Source of the DNA: Pleionea mediterranea
GTDB lineage: Bacteria > Pseudomonadota > Gammaproteobacteria > Enterobacterales > Kangiellaceae
Length of the DNA: 36,627 bases
Assembly: GCF_003148745.1 (NCBI RefSeq)
Contig: NZ_QGGU01000019.1
Coordinates: 1-36,627 of the forward strand
Direction: 5' to 3'
The notes beneath the pieces are model-generated. The model was not told the DNA's origin. It did not search any database and worked only from the letters and a program-made list of their open reading frames with translations. Each line of letters begins with the position of its first letter. Positions within the stretch are counted from its first letter, which is position 1. The position numbers and the translations under genes are program-made. Positions 23,936 through 34,123 of this stretch are shown here, piece after piece.

Positions 23936-24949
23936 CTAGAGACTTAGTTCGCCACGTAAATCCAGTTGCATCTTCTGTTTAATTTGTTCCGTGTCTAACC
24001 CTAAGCTAAATAAGTAATACAGCTTGCTCAATGCGGCCTCTGTGGTCATATCAAAGCCACTGATAATGCCACACTGACTGAGTCGATTACCGGTTGCGTA
24101 GCCTTTCATATCCACACTGCCACGATAGCATTGAGTGATGTTAACAATAACCACATCACGACTGGCGGCGCGTTCAAGAACATCTAAAAATTGTGGATTA
24201 TTCGATGGAGCATTGCCCATGCCATAAGTTTGAAGAATGATGCCCTTAATGGGATCGATCAACAGATTGTCAAGCATCTGCGCCGACATGCCCGGAAAAA
24301 CACTGATCACGGCAATTTCAGGCGGCTCAATTTTTTGAACTTTAAACGGGCGGGTATTGGCCTGTATTAAAAGTTTGTGATTGATATCGATGGTTGTCCC
24401 CACCTTTGCCAGTGGTGGAAAATTTGGCGAACCAAAGGCGTGGAAGTTATTGGCATCTATTTTTTGCGCGCGGTTTCCACGGTACAGGCGATCATGGAAA
24501 AACAGTCCGACTTCTGGAATATGATAATTAGCCGCCAGGATCACTGAGGTGATCAGGTTATCGCGCCCATCACTTCGTAATTCACCAAAGGGAATTTGTG
24601 AGCCGGTAACAATCACCGGTTTATCGAGATCTTCCAGCATAAAGGATAATGCCGATGCGGTATAAGCCATGGTATCGGTACCATGTAATATAACGAAGCC
24701 ATCAAAGTCGTGATAACGCTTTTTAATGTCTTCGGCAATGACAAACCAGTCTTGCGGGGTGATATTTGACGAGTCAATAAGATTGGAATACTCATTGATT
24801 TCAAAGTGGGGCATATCGTCACGGTTCAGATCCGCCAGCTGGTTTAACTCCTGCGTCAAATAACCGGCTTTGGGCGCAAAGCCCTGTTCGGAACGTTTCA
24901 TCCCGATGGTACCACCCGTGTAGGCAATGTAGACGGATCGCTTTGTCAT
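23936..24949 (-). CDS. ansA: L-asparaginase I, cytoplasmic
   Basis: 337 residues, the size of E. coli AnsA (338). It hydrolyses asparagine to aspartate and ammonia. The first catalytic Thr motif is YTGGTIGM near 10-17, and the second is VILHGTDTMAYTASALSFML with Thr, Asp and the downstream Lys partner in the KPVIVTGSQ stretch. There is no signal peptide, which matches type I. It follows sppA on the same strand, the order also seen in E. coli, but a good terminator lies between them. Confidence 0.95.
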   Translation of the reverse strand: MTKRSVYIAYTGGTIGMKRSEQGFAPKAGYLTQELNQLADLNRDDMPHFEINEYSNLIDSSNITPQDWFVIAEDIKKRYHDFDGFVILHGTDTMAYTASALSFMLEDLDKPVIVTGSQIPFGELRSDGRDNLITSVILAANYHIPEVGLFFHDRLYRGNRAQKIDANNFHAFGSPNFPPLAKVGTTIDINHKLLIQANTRPFKVQKIEPPEIAVISVFPGMSAQMLDNLLIDPIKGIILQTYGMGNAPSNNPQFLDVLERAASRDVVIVNITQCYRGSVDMKGYATGNRLSQCGIISGFDMTTEAALSKLYYLFSLGLDTEQIKQKMQLDLRGELSL

Positions 24950-25033
24950 AATGCTGAATATCTTCCCGACGGTTTATGTATTGTGTTTAAAAACAGTTTG
25001 GCAGTGACGCTTTTATTCGATTCGCCCAAACAA

Positions 25034-25060
25034 AAAAGGCGAACATAATGTTCGCCTTTT
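25034..25060 (-). terminator. Intrinsic terminator after sppA
   Basis: AAAAGGCGAAC (25034-25044) pairs perfectly with GTTCGCCTTTT (25050-25060) around a 5-base loop. Read on the minus strand, the sequence after the stem is TTTTTTG, ending the sppA message 20 bases after its stop. It is symmetrical and could also work on the plus strand. Confidence 0.85.
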
Positions 25061-25080
25061 GTATTGCGAGTACGCTTAGT

Positions 25081-26946
25081 TTAATCGATTACACAGTTAC
25101 AGTGAATATAAGCGTGGTTCGGATCATTAAACTGCTGAACTTTCTTTAACTCAGATTGCATATCGAGCATCAGTTTATTCACCAGAGTATTTGGTTTAAC
25201 TGATTCAGTTTCAATATTGTCTGAGGCCGAAGAGTTCAATAACTGCTTAATAAGCTGCTCATTTTTAGACAGCTCGCGCTTAACAAACCAGGTGTCGTAT
25301 TGACCGTCTTCCAGTTCAGCACGTTTTGCAGCGGCTTTTATGGCATCATTAATGGAACCCAGATTATCAACCAGTCCAAGTTCTTTAGCCTTAACACCAG
25401 ACCAGACACGACCTTGGGCAATTTCATCGACCGCTTCGGTTGTCATATCACGACCATTTGATACCAGCTCTAAAAAGCGGCGATAGCCATTTTCGATATT
25501 CGACTGAATGATTTCTTTAACTGGCTCGGAAAGCCCCTGACCAACATCCATTGCACCGGCCAGCTTGGTTGTGCCAACACCATCGCGATTAACGCCTGCC
25601 CAGTCCAGGGTACGCTCAAATGTAGGGATAAAACCGAAGATACCAATGGAACCGGTAATCGTGGTTGGGCGTGCCCAGATTTCATCTGCGTTAGCTGAAA
25701 TCCAGTAACCACCGGATGCGGCATATGTGCCCATGGAAACAACAAAGGGTAAGCCTTGTTCTTTTGCTTGCATCAGTTCCTGACGGATGACTTCTGAAGC
25801 AAATGCACTGCCTCCGGGGCTATCGACACGTAATACAATTGCGGCTGTATTTTCGTTGGTGCGTGCACGACGAATTTTACGAGCCAATGTATCGCCACCA
25901 GCGGTGCCTTCTTTCGCATTGCCATCAACAATGGCACCTTTAGCAATGATCACAGCTACTTTTTTGCTAGTCGGGTTAACAATATCAATTGGCGGTTTGA
26001 TGGCTTTTAAATATTTACGATGATGGATTTGCTTGTAGGATGTTTTGTCTTCGTTTTCACCGACGGCTTCCATCATCATTTTACGAAACTCAGGTCGTGT
26101 TTTTAATCCATCAACCAGTTTGTTTTCCAGTGCAATTTTAGAGAAATTGCCACCGTGTTGTTTCATGGCTTCTGGGTAGTTATTGATTTGAGTGTCGATA
26201 TCTTCGGCGCTAATGCCACGTGCTTCAGCAATGTCTCTTTTAAAGCTTGACCATAAGTCGCCCAAAAAGGCTTTATTGGCTTCTTTGGCGTAATCCGACA
26301 TATCGTTACGTAAATAAGGTTCAATGGCGCTTTTGTATTTACCTACTTTAAACACATTAGGCGTTACTTTTACATTCTCTAACATATCGGCGTAATAGGT
26401 TCTTACCCGGCTGTAGCCTTCGAGCAAAATGCCACCGTGAGGGTGCACATAAACTTCATCGGCCTGAGCGGCGATATGATACTGGGCTTGCGAGTAGAAA
26501 TCGCCCATAGCCACTACTTTTTTACCGCTTTCTTTAAAGTCAGCAAAGCCGTCTTTTAACATTTCCAGCATAGCCGGACCAACGCTCACAATGCTTTGTG
26601 GGTAAATGGCGATCATGGTGATTCGATCATCTTCTTTGGCGTTTCTCAACACTTCAAGCAAGTCATAAATGCTTTCTTCGTTGGGTTGGCCGTTACCCAT
26701 GGCTTCACCCAGCGCTTCTTGAACCGGATCAACAAATTGCGGTTGCTCGGTAATGATGCCTTTAGGTGCAAATACCAGTGCAGAGCCTTCCGGCACATCG
26801 ACTTTATCGCCGCCACTGACAATTGAGACCAGAAAACTGATGGAAAGTATGAGTGCAATTAGTCCAAATACAACCACAGCGTTAACTTTAAACACTGTCC
26901 AGATGTAATAGAAAATTCGCCCAACTGTGCTACTAGGTTTATCCAC
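25081..26946 (-). CDS. sppA: Signal peptide peptidase SppA, 67 kDa type
   Basis: 621 residues, like E. coli SppA (618). It is a membrane protease that clears cleaved signal peptides. One N-terminal helix (about 20-45, VVVFGLIALILSISFLVSIV) anchors it. The first half carries the lysine of the Ser/Lys pair in VGKYKSAIEP; the second half carries the serine in MGTYAASGGYWISAN, after the conserved VDSPGGSAFASE. The start is a GTG at 26946 with GGGAG in front. The tail after 570 is variable and ends in two Cys (HCNC). Own terminator and divergent from fadH. Confidence 0.95.
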   Translation of the reverse strand: MDKPSSTVGRIFYYIWTVFKVNAVVVFGLIALILSISFLVSIVSGGDKVDVPEGSALVFAPKGIITEQPQFVDPVQEALGEAMGNGQPNEESIYDLLEVLRNAKEDDRITMIAIYPQSIVSVGPAMLEMLKDGFADFKESGKKVVAMGDFYSQAQYHIAAQADEVYVHPHGGILLEGYSRVRTYYADMLENVKVTPNVFKVGKYKSAIEPYLRNDMSDYAKEANKAFLGDLWSSFKRDIAEARGISAEDIDTQINNYPEAMKQHGGNFSKIALENKLVDGLKTRPEFRKMMMEAVGENEDKTSYKQIHHRKYLKAIKPPIDIVNPTSKKVAVIIAKGAIVDGNAKEGTAGGDTLARKIRRARTNENTAAIVLRVDSPGGSAFASEVIRQELMQAKEQGLPFVVSMGTYAASGGYWISANADEIWARPTTITGSIGIFGFIPTFERTLDWAGVNRDGVGTTKLAGAMDVGQGLSEPVKEIIQSNIENGYRRFLELVSNGRDMTTEAVDEIAQGRVWSGVKAKELGLVDNLGSINDAIKAAAKRAELEDGQYDTWFVKRELSKNEQLIKQLLNSSASDNIETESVKPNTLVNKLMLDMQSELKKVQQFNDPNHAYIHCNCVID

Positions 26947-27146
26947 GGTAACTCCCTAATTTCGTTATAAAACAAAAGGATAATTAAATGATCTAATGTA
27001 TATTATTAAGTTAAGTTTAAAAGATTTATCTTTCAACGTTTGTTTAAGTACATCGAAGGAAGAGTTTATTACATATGTTTACCCATTATAAATGTTGCTA
27101 AATGTTAGCGCTGGATTTCTCCACAGGTGACTGTTAAAGTTCTATT

Positions 27147-27163
27147 AAGTGGTTAGACCAGAA
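27147..27163. promoter_or_regulatory. FadR-like operator before fadH
   Basis: AAGTGGTTAGACCAGAA is a near-match to the FadR consensus built on TGGTCNGACCA, with both half-sites TGGT and ACCA present and one changed base in the core. It ends 17 bases before the fadH ATG, so binding would block transcription, as expected for fatty-acid control. Whether this organism has FadR is not visible here. The rest of 26947-27180 has no gene. Confidence 0.5.
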
Positions 27164-27174
27164 ATAAGGCATAA

Positions 27175-29211
<2,037 letters not shown>

Positions 29212-29284
29212 ATATTTAGATACTCAGTCGTCAACAGAGTTAATCATGGTGACTGTTTAGCAATATTAATAAAAGGAAAACCTA

Positions 29285-29635
29285 ATGCCACAGCATGAAA
29301 AAATAAATTATGTGGAGTTTCCAGCGAGTAATATAGAGCAAACCAAAGTATTTTTTAGCGAGGTGTTTGGCTGGCGTTTTACCGACTATGGACCCGATTA
29401 CACAGCGTTTGCCAATGCAGGACTCGATGGTGGCTTTTATCGCTCAGAGCAATCATCCTGTACTGAAAATGGCAGTGCTCTGGTTGTGCTTTACAGTGAA
29501 CAGTTAGAAATCACCCAAAACAATATAGAAAAAGCAGGCGGCACTATTGTTAAGCCGATCTTTTCATTTCCGGGCGGTCGCCGGTTTCATTTTTGTGATC
29601 CCAGTGATAATGAATTTGCGGTATGGTCTGAGTAA
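29285..29635 (+). CDS. VOC superfamily (glyoxalase/bleomycin-resistance fold) protein
   Basis: 116 residues. The start INYVEFPASNIEQTKVFFSEVFGW and the end IFSFPGGRRFHFCDPSDNEFAVWSE are the two halves of a VOC beta-alpha-beta fold; such proteins bind a metal or small ligand as dimers. Candidate metal ligands are the Glu of YVEFP, the His of RFHF and the Glu of NEFAVW. The substrate cannot be told. AAGGA precedes the ATG, and the gene lies 73 bases after fadH, so read-through is possible. Confidence 0.88.
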   Translation: MPQHEKINYVEFPASNIEQTKVFFSEVFGWRFTDYGPDYTAFANAGLDGGFYRSEQSSCTENGSALVVLYSEQLEITQNNIEKAGGTIVKPIFSFPGGRRFHFCDPSDNEFAVWSE

Positions 29636-29688
29636 TTATTAACAGGCTTTTAATCGTTCTGTCGATGTCTGTTAACTTTACAACGAGA

Positions 29689-29783
29689 TTCTCTAATTCG
29701 AGCCTTATATTGAGTCGTTTCATTATTTTCTTAATACTAGCTCTCTTAATACCAAGTCTCTTAATAATAGGTCTCTTAATATT
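29689..29783. repeat. 15-bp tandem repeat interrupted by the IS3-family element
   Basis: TCTTAAT recurs at 29729, 29744, 29759 and 29774, an exact 15-base period; units read like TCTCTTAATACCAAG. Weaker copies extend left to about 29689. The IS begins 10 bases into the last unit. No gene lies in 29636-29783. Confidence 0.7.
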
Positions 29784-29809
29784 TGAATCGCCCCGGTAAA
29801 TTCGGAGGC
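29784..29809 (+). repeat. Left terminal inverted repeat of the IS3-family element
   Basis: Begins TGAATCGCCCCGG and ends TTCGGAGGC. It matches the other end at TGAATC, CCGG and TCGGAGGC. Confidence 0.85.
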
Positions 29810-29822
29810 GGATTTGTTTGAG

Positions 29823-30548
29823 TTATGCTGCTGCATGTTCGGCTAATTGTCGATAATAGTTTTCCTCATATTCAACGGGTGGAATGTCACCGATAGGTTG
29901 TAGCAGTCTCTTGTTGTTGAACCAGTCAACCCAATCCAGGGTGGCAAGTTCAACTTGTTCAAGCCCTTTCCAAGGCCCATCTTTATGGATGACGCCTTTC
30001 GGCTTACCTCTTGCCCACAGTGCTTGCTCTAACGCATCTAAAATGAGTTGTGTTTGCATTGTTTTCATCACACGCCAACCAACAATCTTGCGTGAGAATA
30101 CATCAATGACAAATGCTACATAGACAAAGCCTGACCAAGTGGCGACGTATGTGATATCTGCCACCCACAGTTGGTTTGGACGCCGTGCACTGAACTCTCT
30201 GTTAACCAAGTCTAATGGCTTATCAGCACTATCATCAGGAATCGTTGTAATACAGCGTTTGCCTCGACGAACACCCTCAATTCCTAGCACTTTCATCAAT
30301 CGAACGATGGTGCAGCGTGCTACCGTAAAGCCTTCACGCTTCATCTGTTTCCAAACTTTTCTTGCGCCATAACATCGCCTGTTCTCTTGCCATACTCGCA
30401 TGATCTCAGGTTTCAGCACTTCATCACGATGATAACGTGGGCAGCGTTGTTCTGGCTGTGCTTCCAGTGATTTACAACGGTAATACGTTGATGGTGCAAT
30501 TTGCACAACACGACAAATCGGCTCGACACCATACAACGAGCGATACAC
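29823..30548 (-). pseudogene. IS3-family transposase OrfB, internally deleted
   Basis: 241 residues against about 290 normally. The N-terminus (YGVEPICRVVQIAPSTYYR) and HTH_21-like segment YGARKVWKQMKREGF are intact, as are NQLWVADITYV with the first catalytic Asp131 and the C-terminal WVDWFNNKRLL. The text jumps from ARGKPKGVIH to KDGPWKG at about 188. In relatives some 50 residues lie there, including HSDRGSQY (second Asp) and the DNA-ESxNG box (catalytic Glu). Two of the three DDE residues are therefore gone. The frame stays open, pointing to a clean deletion between short GVIH/EVIH-coding repeats. The start GTG at 30548 is probably unused: a -1 slip at AAAG near the orfA end would make the fusion. 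Confidence 0.85.
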
Positions 30549-30562
30549 ATCAATAAACTGGA

Positions 30563-30886
30563 TTATTTCTTTGGTTTGCGGTCGAGCTCCGCTTGGGCAA
30601 AAAATGCTGCGGCTTTTTTCAAGATCTCATTAGCTTGTTTTAGCTCTCGGTTTTCTCGTTCAAGCTCTTTTATTTTTGCGCTGGCATCAGAAGTTATTCC
30701 AGGTTTCTTACCTGAGTCAACTTCCATTTTGTTAACCCAAGCCCTTAATGTCTCAGGCGTACAACCTATTTTTGACGAAATAGACACCAGTGCTGCCCAT
30801 CTCGACGAATGCTCATGCTCTGATGTTAAAACCATGCGAACTGCACGTTCGCGGACTTCTGGGGAATATGTTGTTCTTCTGTTCAT
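30563..30886 (-). CDS. IS3-family transposase OrfA
   Basis: 107 residues: an N-terminal helix-turn-helix (YSPEVRERAVRMVL, then GCTPETLRAWVNK) and a leucine-zipper-like C-terminus (KIKELERENRELKQANEILKKAAAFF). It binds the element ends and dimerises. The end ...CCAAAGAAATAA contains AAAG, where a -1 shift enters the orfB frame, which is open from there. OrfA looks complete, and alone it often acts as a repressor of transposition. Confidence 0.9.
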   Translation of the reverse strand: MNRRTTYSPEVRERAVRMVLTSEHEHSSRWAALVSISSKIGCTPETLRAWVNKMEVDSGKKPGITSDASAKIKELERENRELKQANEILKKAAAFFAQAELDRKPKK

Positions 30887-30910
30887 TGGCTAATTCTCTC
30901 AAGATAATTA

Positions 30911-30936
30911 GCCTCCGACAAACCCGGATTGATTCA
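30911..30936 (-). repeat. Right terminal inverted repeat of the IS3-family element
   Basis: Read on the minus strand it begins TGAATCAATCCGGG and ends TCGGAGGC. The flanking ATT outside it equals that outside the left end. Confidence 0.85.
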
Positions 30937-31038
30937 ATTAAAAGTTTAAATTACTTTTAAGCCAGAAAGCACCAATCAAACTTGAGCTTGTTCTTAAAGG
31001 GGTTCTGGGGGAATTTAGCTCTAAAGTGACACTTTTCT

Positions 31039-31475
31039 CTATAGCTTTCTACAATGCGCACACGGCCAAAACGTGATTAAAATCATTCCGGAGAAACCAA
31101 TTACACGAAATGAAATTGTAAGTGACTCAAATATCATAGATATACAATAAAATGAGATCGTTATAGCTAATAAACTGCTTAAAAAAATCTGCTGAAATTT
31201 CACTCTTTTCCTAAACTTGAAACGACTCTCTGTCTCTACTTTTATTCACAAGCAGAAGGTTCATGTTGATAACGACAGTCTGACTTATCAAGTATCTGCA
31301 AATTATCTCCGGATTTAAATTTTTCAATACTCTCAAATTGACGAAAATTCAACTCACTTATGACTGCAGTCTATCTATGAGGATATTCATCCCTGTCAAT
31401 ATCTAAAAGAACTTATTGAAGTTCTTCGTTTGTATATTTTGAATAATCAATACTCACAAATCTACTACCGATCAA
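31039..31475 (-). pseudogene. Decayed small membrane-protein gene
   Basis: The minus strand has no intact frame here but reads as gene remnants. From 31475, LIGSRFVSIDYSKYTNEELQ, a stop, then VLLDIDRDEYPHR and a second stop resembles the N-terminus of small membrane proteins with a DYS-YT-EEL-----IDRE-YPER pattern. Further down, in another frame, FRKRVKFQQIFLSSLLAITI is followed by SFYCISMIFESLTISFRVIG and then GMILITFW, two or three hydrophobic helices, ending at a stop at about 31039. At least two stops and one frameshift separate the parts. Family recognition is weak. The surrounding 30937-31038 and 31476-31649 show no other gene. Confidence 0.45.
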
Positions 31476-31649
31476 TTTAAAACTTTTTGCTTATCGATAG
31501 CGGCCATTAACGGATAAAATCTTGAGTTTCAATTATAGTCCGTTTCTTCCATTGTCTAGAGCAGAAATAGATGTTGAGCTCCGATCTAGTTGCTCAATAC
31601 CAATATTGACAAAAAATGTTATATAAAAATAAATACCTTTTTATTAGAA

Positions 31650-34115
31650 CTAACCTACTTGATAAAAACTTTTAAAGCGTTTAAGCCCTTCTCTCATAGC
31701 TTTCAAGGGGTGGTATTCTAAAATTTCTTGGACATTTGGTTTACTTAGCATATTTAGGTTTGAAAGTATTTTATTGCTTACATGATTACTTGTTATTTTA
31801 CTTAGTACTAATATAAATAACTCTGGACTTCGGGTTTTAGTAATAAGCTCTGCTAGTATATCTTGATTATTAGTCTTTTCAGCAATCTTTACTCTATCTT
31901 CGTCTGTAAAGCTTAAGTTAGCGGCAAGCTTTAAGAGAACATCGTCACTGTCCTCCATGAGCACCTTAAGAATTTTCTCATCGGCTGAGTATTTAGCCGC
32001 TATTATCCTAACTTCTTTATCTCTAGCTTTTGAAGCAAGCTCCAAAAATTCCTTTTTGTAGTCATATTTACCATCTTTGTAAGAGTACCAGCACTGATTG
32101 TTAGCAGCTGCTATTCTTACTTCTTTTTCATCATCGTTAAGTAAACGACCTATTACAGCTTGATCCTTCAAACGGCTTGCTATTATTTTTCTTACCTTTG
32201 ACTTGGAATCTTTACTTAATTCTTCGAGTACCTCTAAAGGAGTCTTCATATTTCCAGCCACAGCCAATCGTACACTCATAGATCGATCAGTTACAAGTTC
32301 ACTTAAGAATGAAGTATCGTTGGTCTTTTTCGCTAATCTAGCTCTCTCGGTTGCTGGACCCTCGTTAGAAATAGAGCTTGATGTTGATTTAACTAGGGTG
32401 CTTGATGATGACATATTTTCACTTGCTGCAACTTTAACAGTTGTCACTTTATCGCAAGCTAAACTCTCTAATATTGTTTTTGGACAATTCTTATGCTTAG
32501 CAACCTTCTCTCTCACACCCGGCTTTTCGTCTCTCGCTAACATTTCAAACATAAAATGTATTAACGTGCTTCGTTCAGGAATGCGTTTGCGAGAGTTTGT
32601 ATCAGGGTCCCTTATAAATGGAATAATATCGACAATAGGCGTTGTCCATGAACTGAGAGCCTGAGCTTGGCGTTTTTTATCTTTTGAGTTGATATAATAC
32701 CTCGCAATAAAACCCGGGGCAGCGCCTTCACCAAGCCATTTATCTATCTTCCATTCTTTATAAGGCTCAGGCTTAATTGTTCTACCTTCTAATAGTGCCA
32801 ACGCAACTTTAGGGTTTCGGTTTAAGTCATTGGGGCTATAATAAGCGTAGGCTGACATTAAATCGGTTGGGCAACTATCTGATTTTGATGCAATCCTAGA
32901 GATAAAACAATGTCGAGACGTTTGACCTCTCTGCAATCGACCAAACGATTGACTCTTGTTTTTTTCATTTGCTACAAGAACTTCTTTTAGGTGATGTTTC
33001 CAGGTTTTTTCATTTGCTTTTTTGGCTGGCTTTAAATCCTTAATCAAAGCGTAATGCACGGAATCATAACTCGTAAGATTTGCTAATTCATAGGCTGCAT
33101 TTGCACCAGCTTTGGATGCTAGGTCCAGTTGTCTATTCTCAGGTAAACTAGGATTACTAGCTAAACCAATCTGCACATCTTCATTATCTATCTTGAGTAG
33201 CTTATCTAGCGAAGAAAGGGGCGTATTTTTATTAAATGCAACAGAAGATCGAACCCAAACCAACTCATCCACAGCGACTTGTTCAAGCGCTTTACTTGGA
33301 GTATTATAGTTAAAGCCAATTAAAAATCGTATACAAGGGTCTTCGGAAGAGGCTAGTTGCACTAGGCTCTCCGGTGCAGAAGCTGGGTCAATTGCTATTT
33401 TAACTGCATCGTTGAATTCTAACTCAGATATTTTTGGGGATTTAATATTCTCTTGCTTATCACGCATTTGATAAGCTATTACTGCTTCGTCAGGGCAATT
33501 TGGGTTATCGAGTGCAACCTTAGTTACTAGAAACTCTTTATCTTTTGTTAAATTTCCAATCACATTCGACGGAACGCTAGGATTAGATGCCAAAACCTGT
33601 CTAACAGTTTTTGCCGTATCGTTTGAAAGCCTATTATAAAACTCTTCCGGCAAATCTTTTCTTGCAGCAATTACTTTTCGTAATGGAGCACTTTTCGAGT
33701 ATAAGTACTTCTTTATTATATCTTTACTTATCGGCTCAAGAGACATAATAAACCTTTGATAATCAGGCTCAGCATTTTCCATCAAGTAAGCTACTTTGTA
33801 GTATTCTGTTTTGGTTCTTGATATATAATTAGACCAACGGTACATTCGAGTTGGTATACTATGTTTTATCCGGCTATGCCAATTGGGGCCTGCCTTATAT
33901 TTAGCTACCATAGGATTGGATTCGGCTGAATCTCTAAGACAGATCCAAAGCATAGCAAACAGGACTGCCGGACAAGATGGATTGGCGGCCACAGCTTCTG
34001 CGATTTCTTTCTCTCCATGGTGATACCTCAAAATACTTTCTAATTCATCCTCTGTCGAAGACGAATCTTTTGCTTTTTGTAAATCTTCATTAAAATTTGG
34101 CTTCCTTATATACAT
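31650..34115 (-). CDS. Large LRV/HEAT-like repeat protein, third gene of the MoxR-VWA operon
   Basis: 821 residues of short helical repeats like the leucine-rich-repeat variant: VAANPSCP (42-49), VRQVLASNPSVP (171-182), VTKVALDNPNCP (197-208), SVAFNKNTPL (291-300), VQIGLASNPSLP (314-325), VREKVAKHKNCP (534-545), VRLAVAGNMKTP (615-626) and VRIAAANNQCW (666-676). The pattern V-xx-VA-x-NPxxP-xxxL recurs about every 25-30 residues. There is no catalytic domain, signal peptide or membrane helix that I can see; residues 375-510 are less repetitive and could be a specific domain. It starts 8 bases after the VWA stop, with AGGAG overlapping that stop, so translation is coupled. A substrate-recognising or scaffold role is inferred from the context. 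Confidence 0.85.
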   Translation of the reverse strand: MYIRKPNFNEDLQKAKDSSSTEDELESILRYHHGEKEIAEAVAANPSCPAVLFAMLWICLRDSAESNPMVAKYKAGPNWHSRIKHSIPTRMYRWSNYISRTKTEYYKVAYLMENAEPDYQRFIMSLEPISKDIIKKYLYSKSAPLRKVIAARKDLPEEFYNRLSNDTAKTVRQVLASNPSVPSNVIGNLTKDKEFLVTKVALDNPNCPDEAVIAYQMRDKQENIKSPKISELEFNDAVKIAIDPASAPESLVQLASSEDPCIRFLIGFNYNTPSKALEQVAVDELVWVRSSVAFNKNTPLSSLDKLLKIDNEDVQIGLASNPSLPENRQLDLASKAGANAAYELANLTSYDSVHYALIKDLKPAKKANEKTWKHHLKEVLVANEKNKSQSFGRLQRGQTSRHCFISRIASKSDSCPTDLMSAYAYYSPNDLNRNPKVALALLEGRTIKPEPYKEWKIDKWLGEGAAPGFIARYYINSKDKKRQAQALSSWTTPIVDIIPFIRDPDTNSRKRIPERSTLIHFMFEMLARDEKPGVREKVAKHKNCPKTILESLACDKVTTVKVAASENMSSSSTLVKSTSSSISNEGPATERARLAKKTNDTSFLSELVTDRSMSVRLAVAGNMKTPLEVLEELSKDSKSKVRKIIASRLKDQAVIGRLLNDDEKEVRIAAANNQCWYSYKDGKYDYKKEFLELASKARDKEVRIIAAKYSADEKILKVLMEDSDDVLLKLAANLSFTDEDRVKIAEKTNNQDILAELITKTRSPELFILVLSKITSNHVSNKILSNLNMLSKPNVQEILEYHPLKAMREGLKRFKSFYQVG

Positions 34116-34123
34116 TCTTACTC

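Larger units (their letters stand above)
29784..30936 (-). mobile_element. IS3-family insertion sequence with an internal deletion
   Basis: The ends are 26-bp imperfect inverted repeats at 29784-29809 and 30911-30936; both start TGAATC and end TCGGAGGC when read inward. The flanks are ATT at 29781-29783 and ATT at 30937-30939, a 3-bp target duplication as usual for IS3. Two frames, orfA and orfB, read on the minus strand. The present length of 1153 bases is about 150 short of related elements because orfB has lost its middle. Confidence 0.88.

Noticed and set aside
29823-30548. Functional IS3 transposase
   Set aside because: Two catalytic acidic residues are missing, so an active enzyme is very unlikely even though the frame is open.
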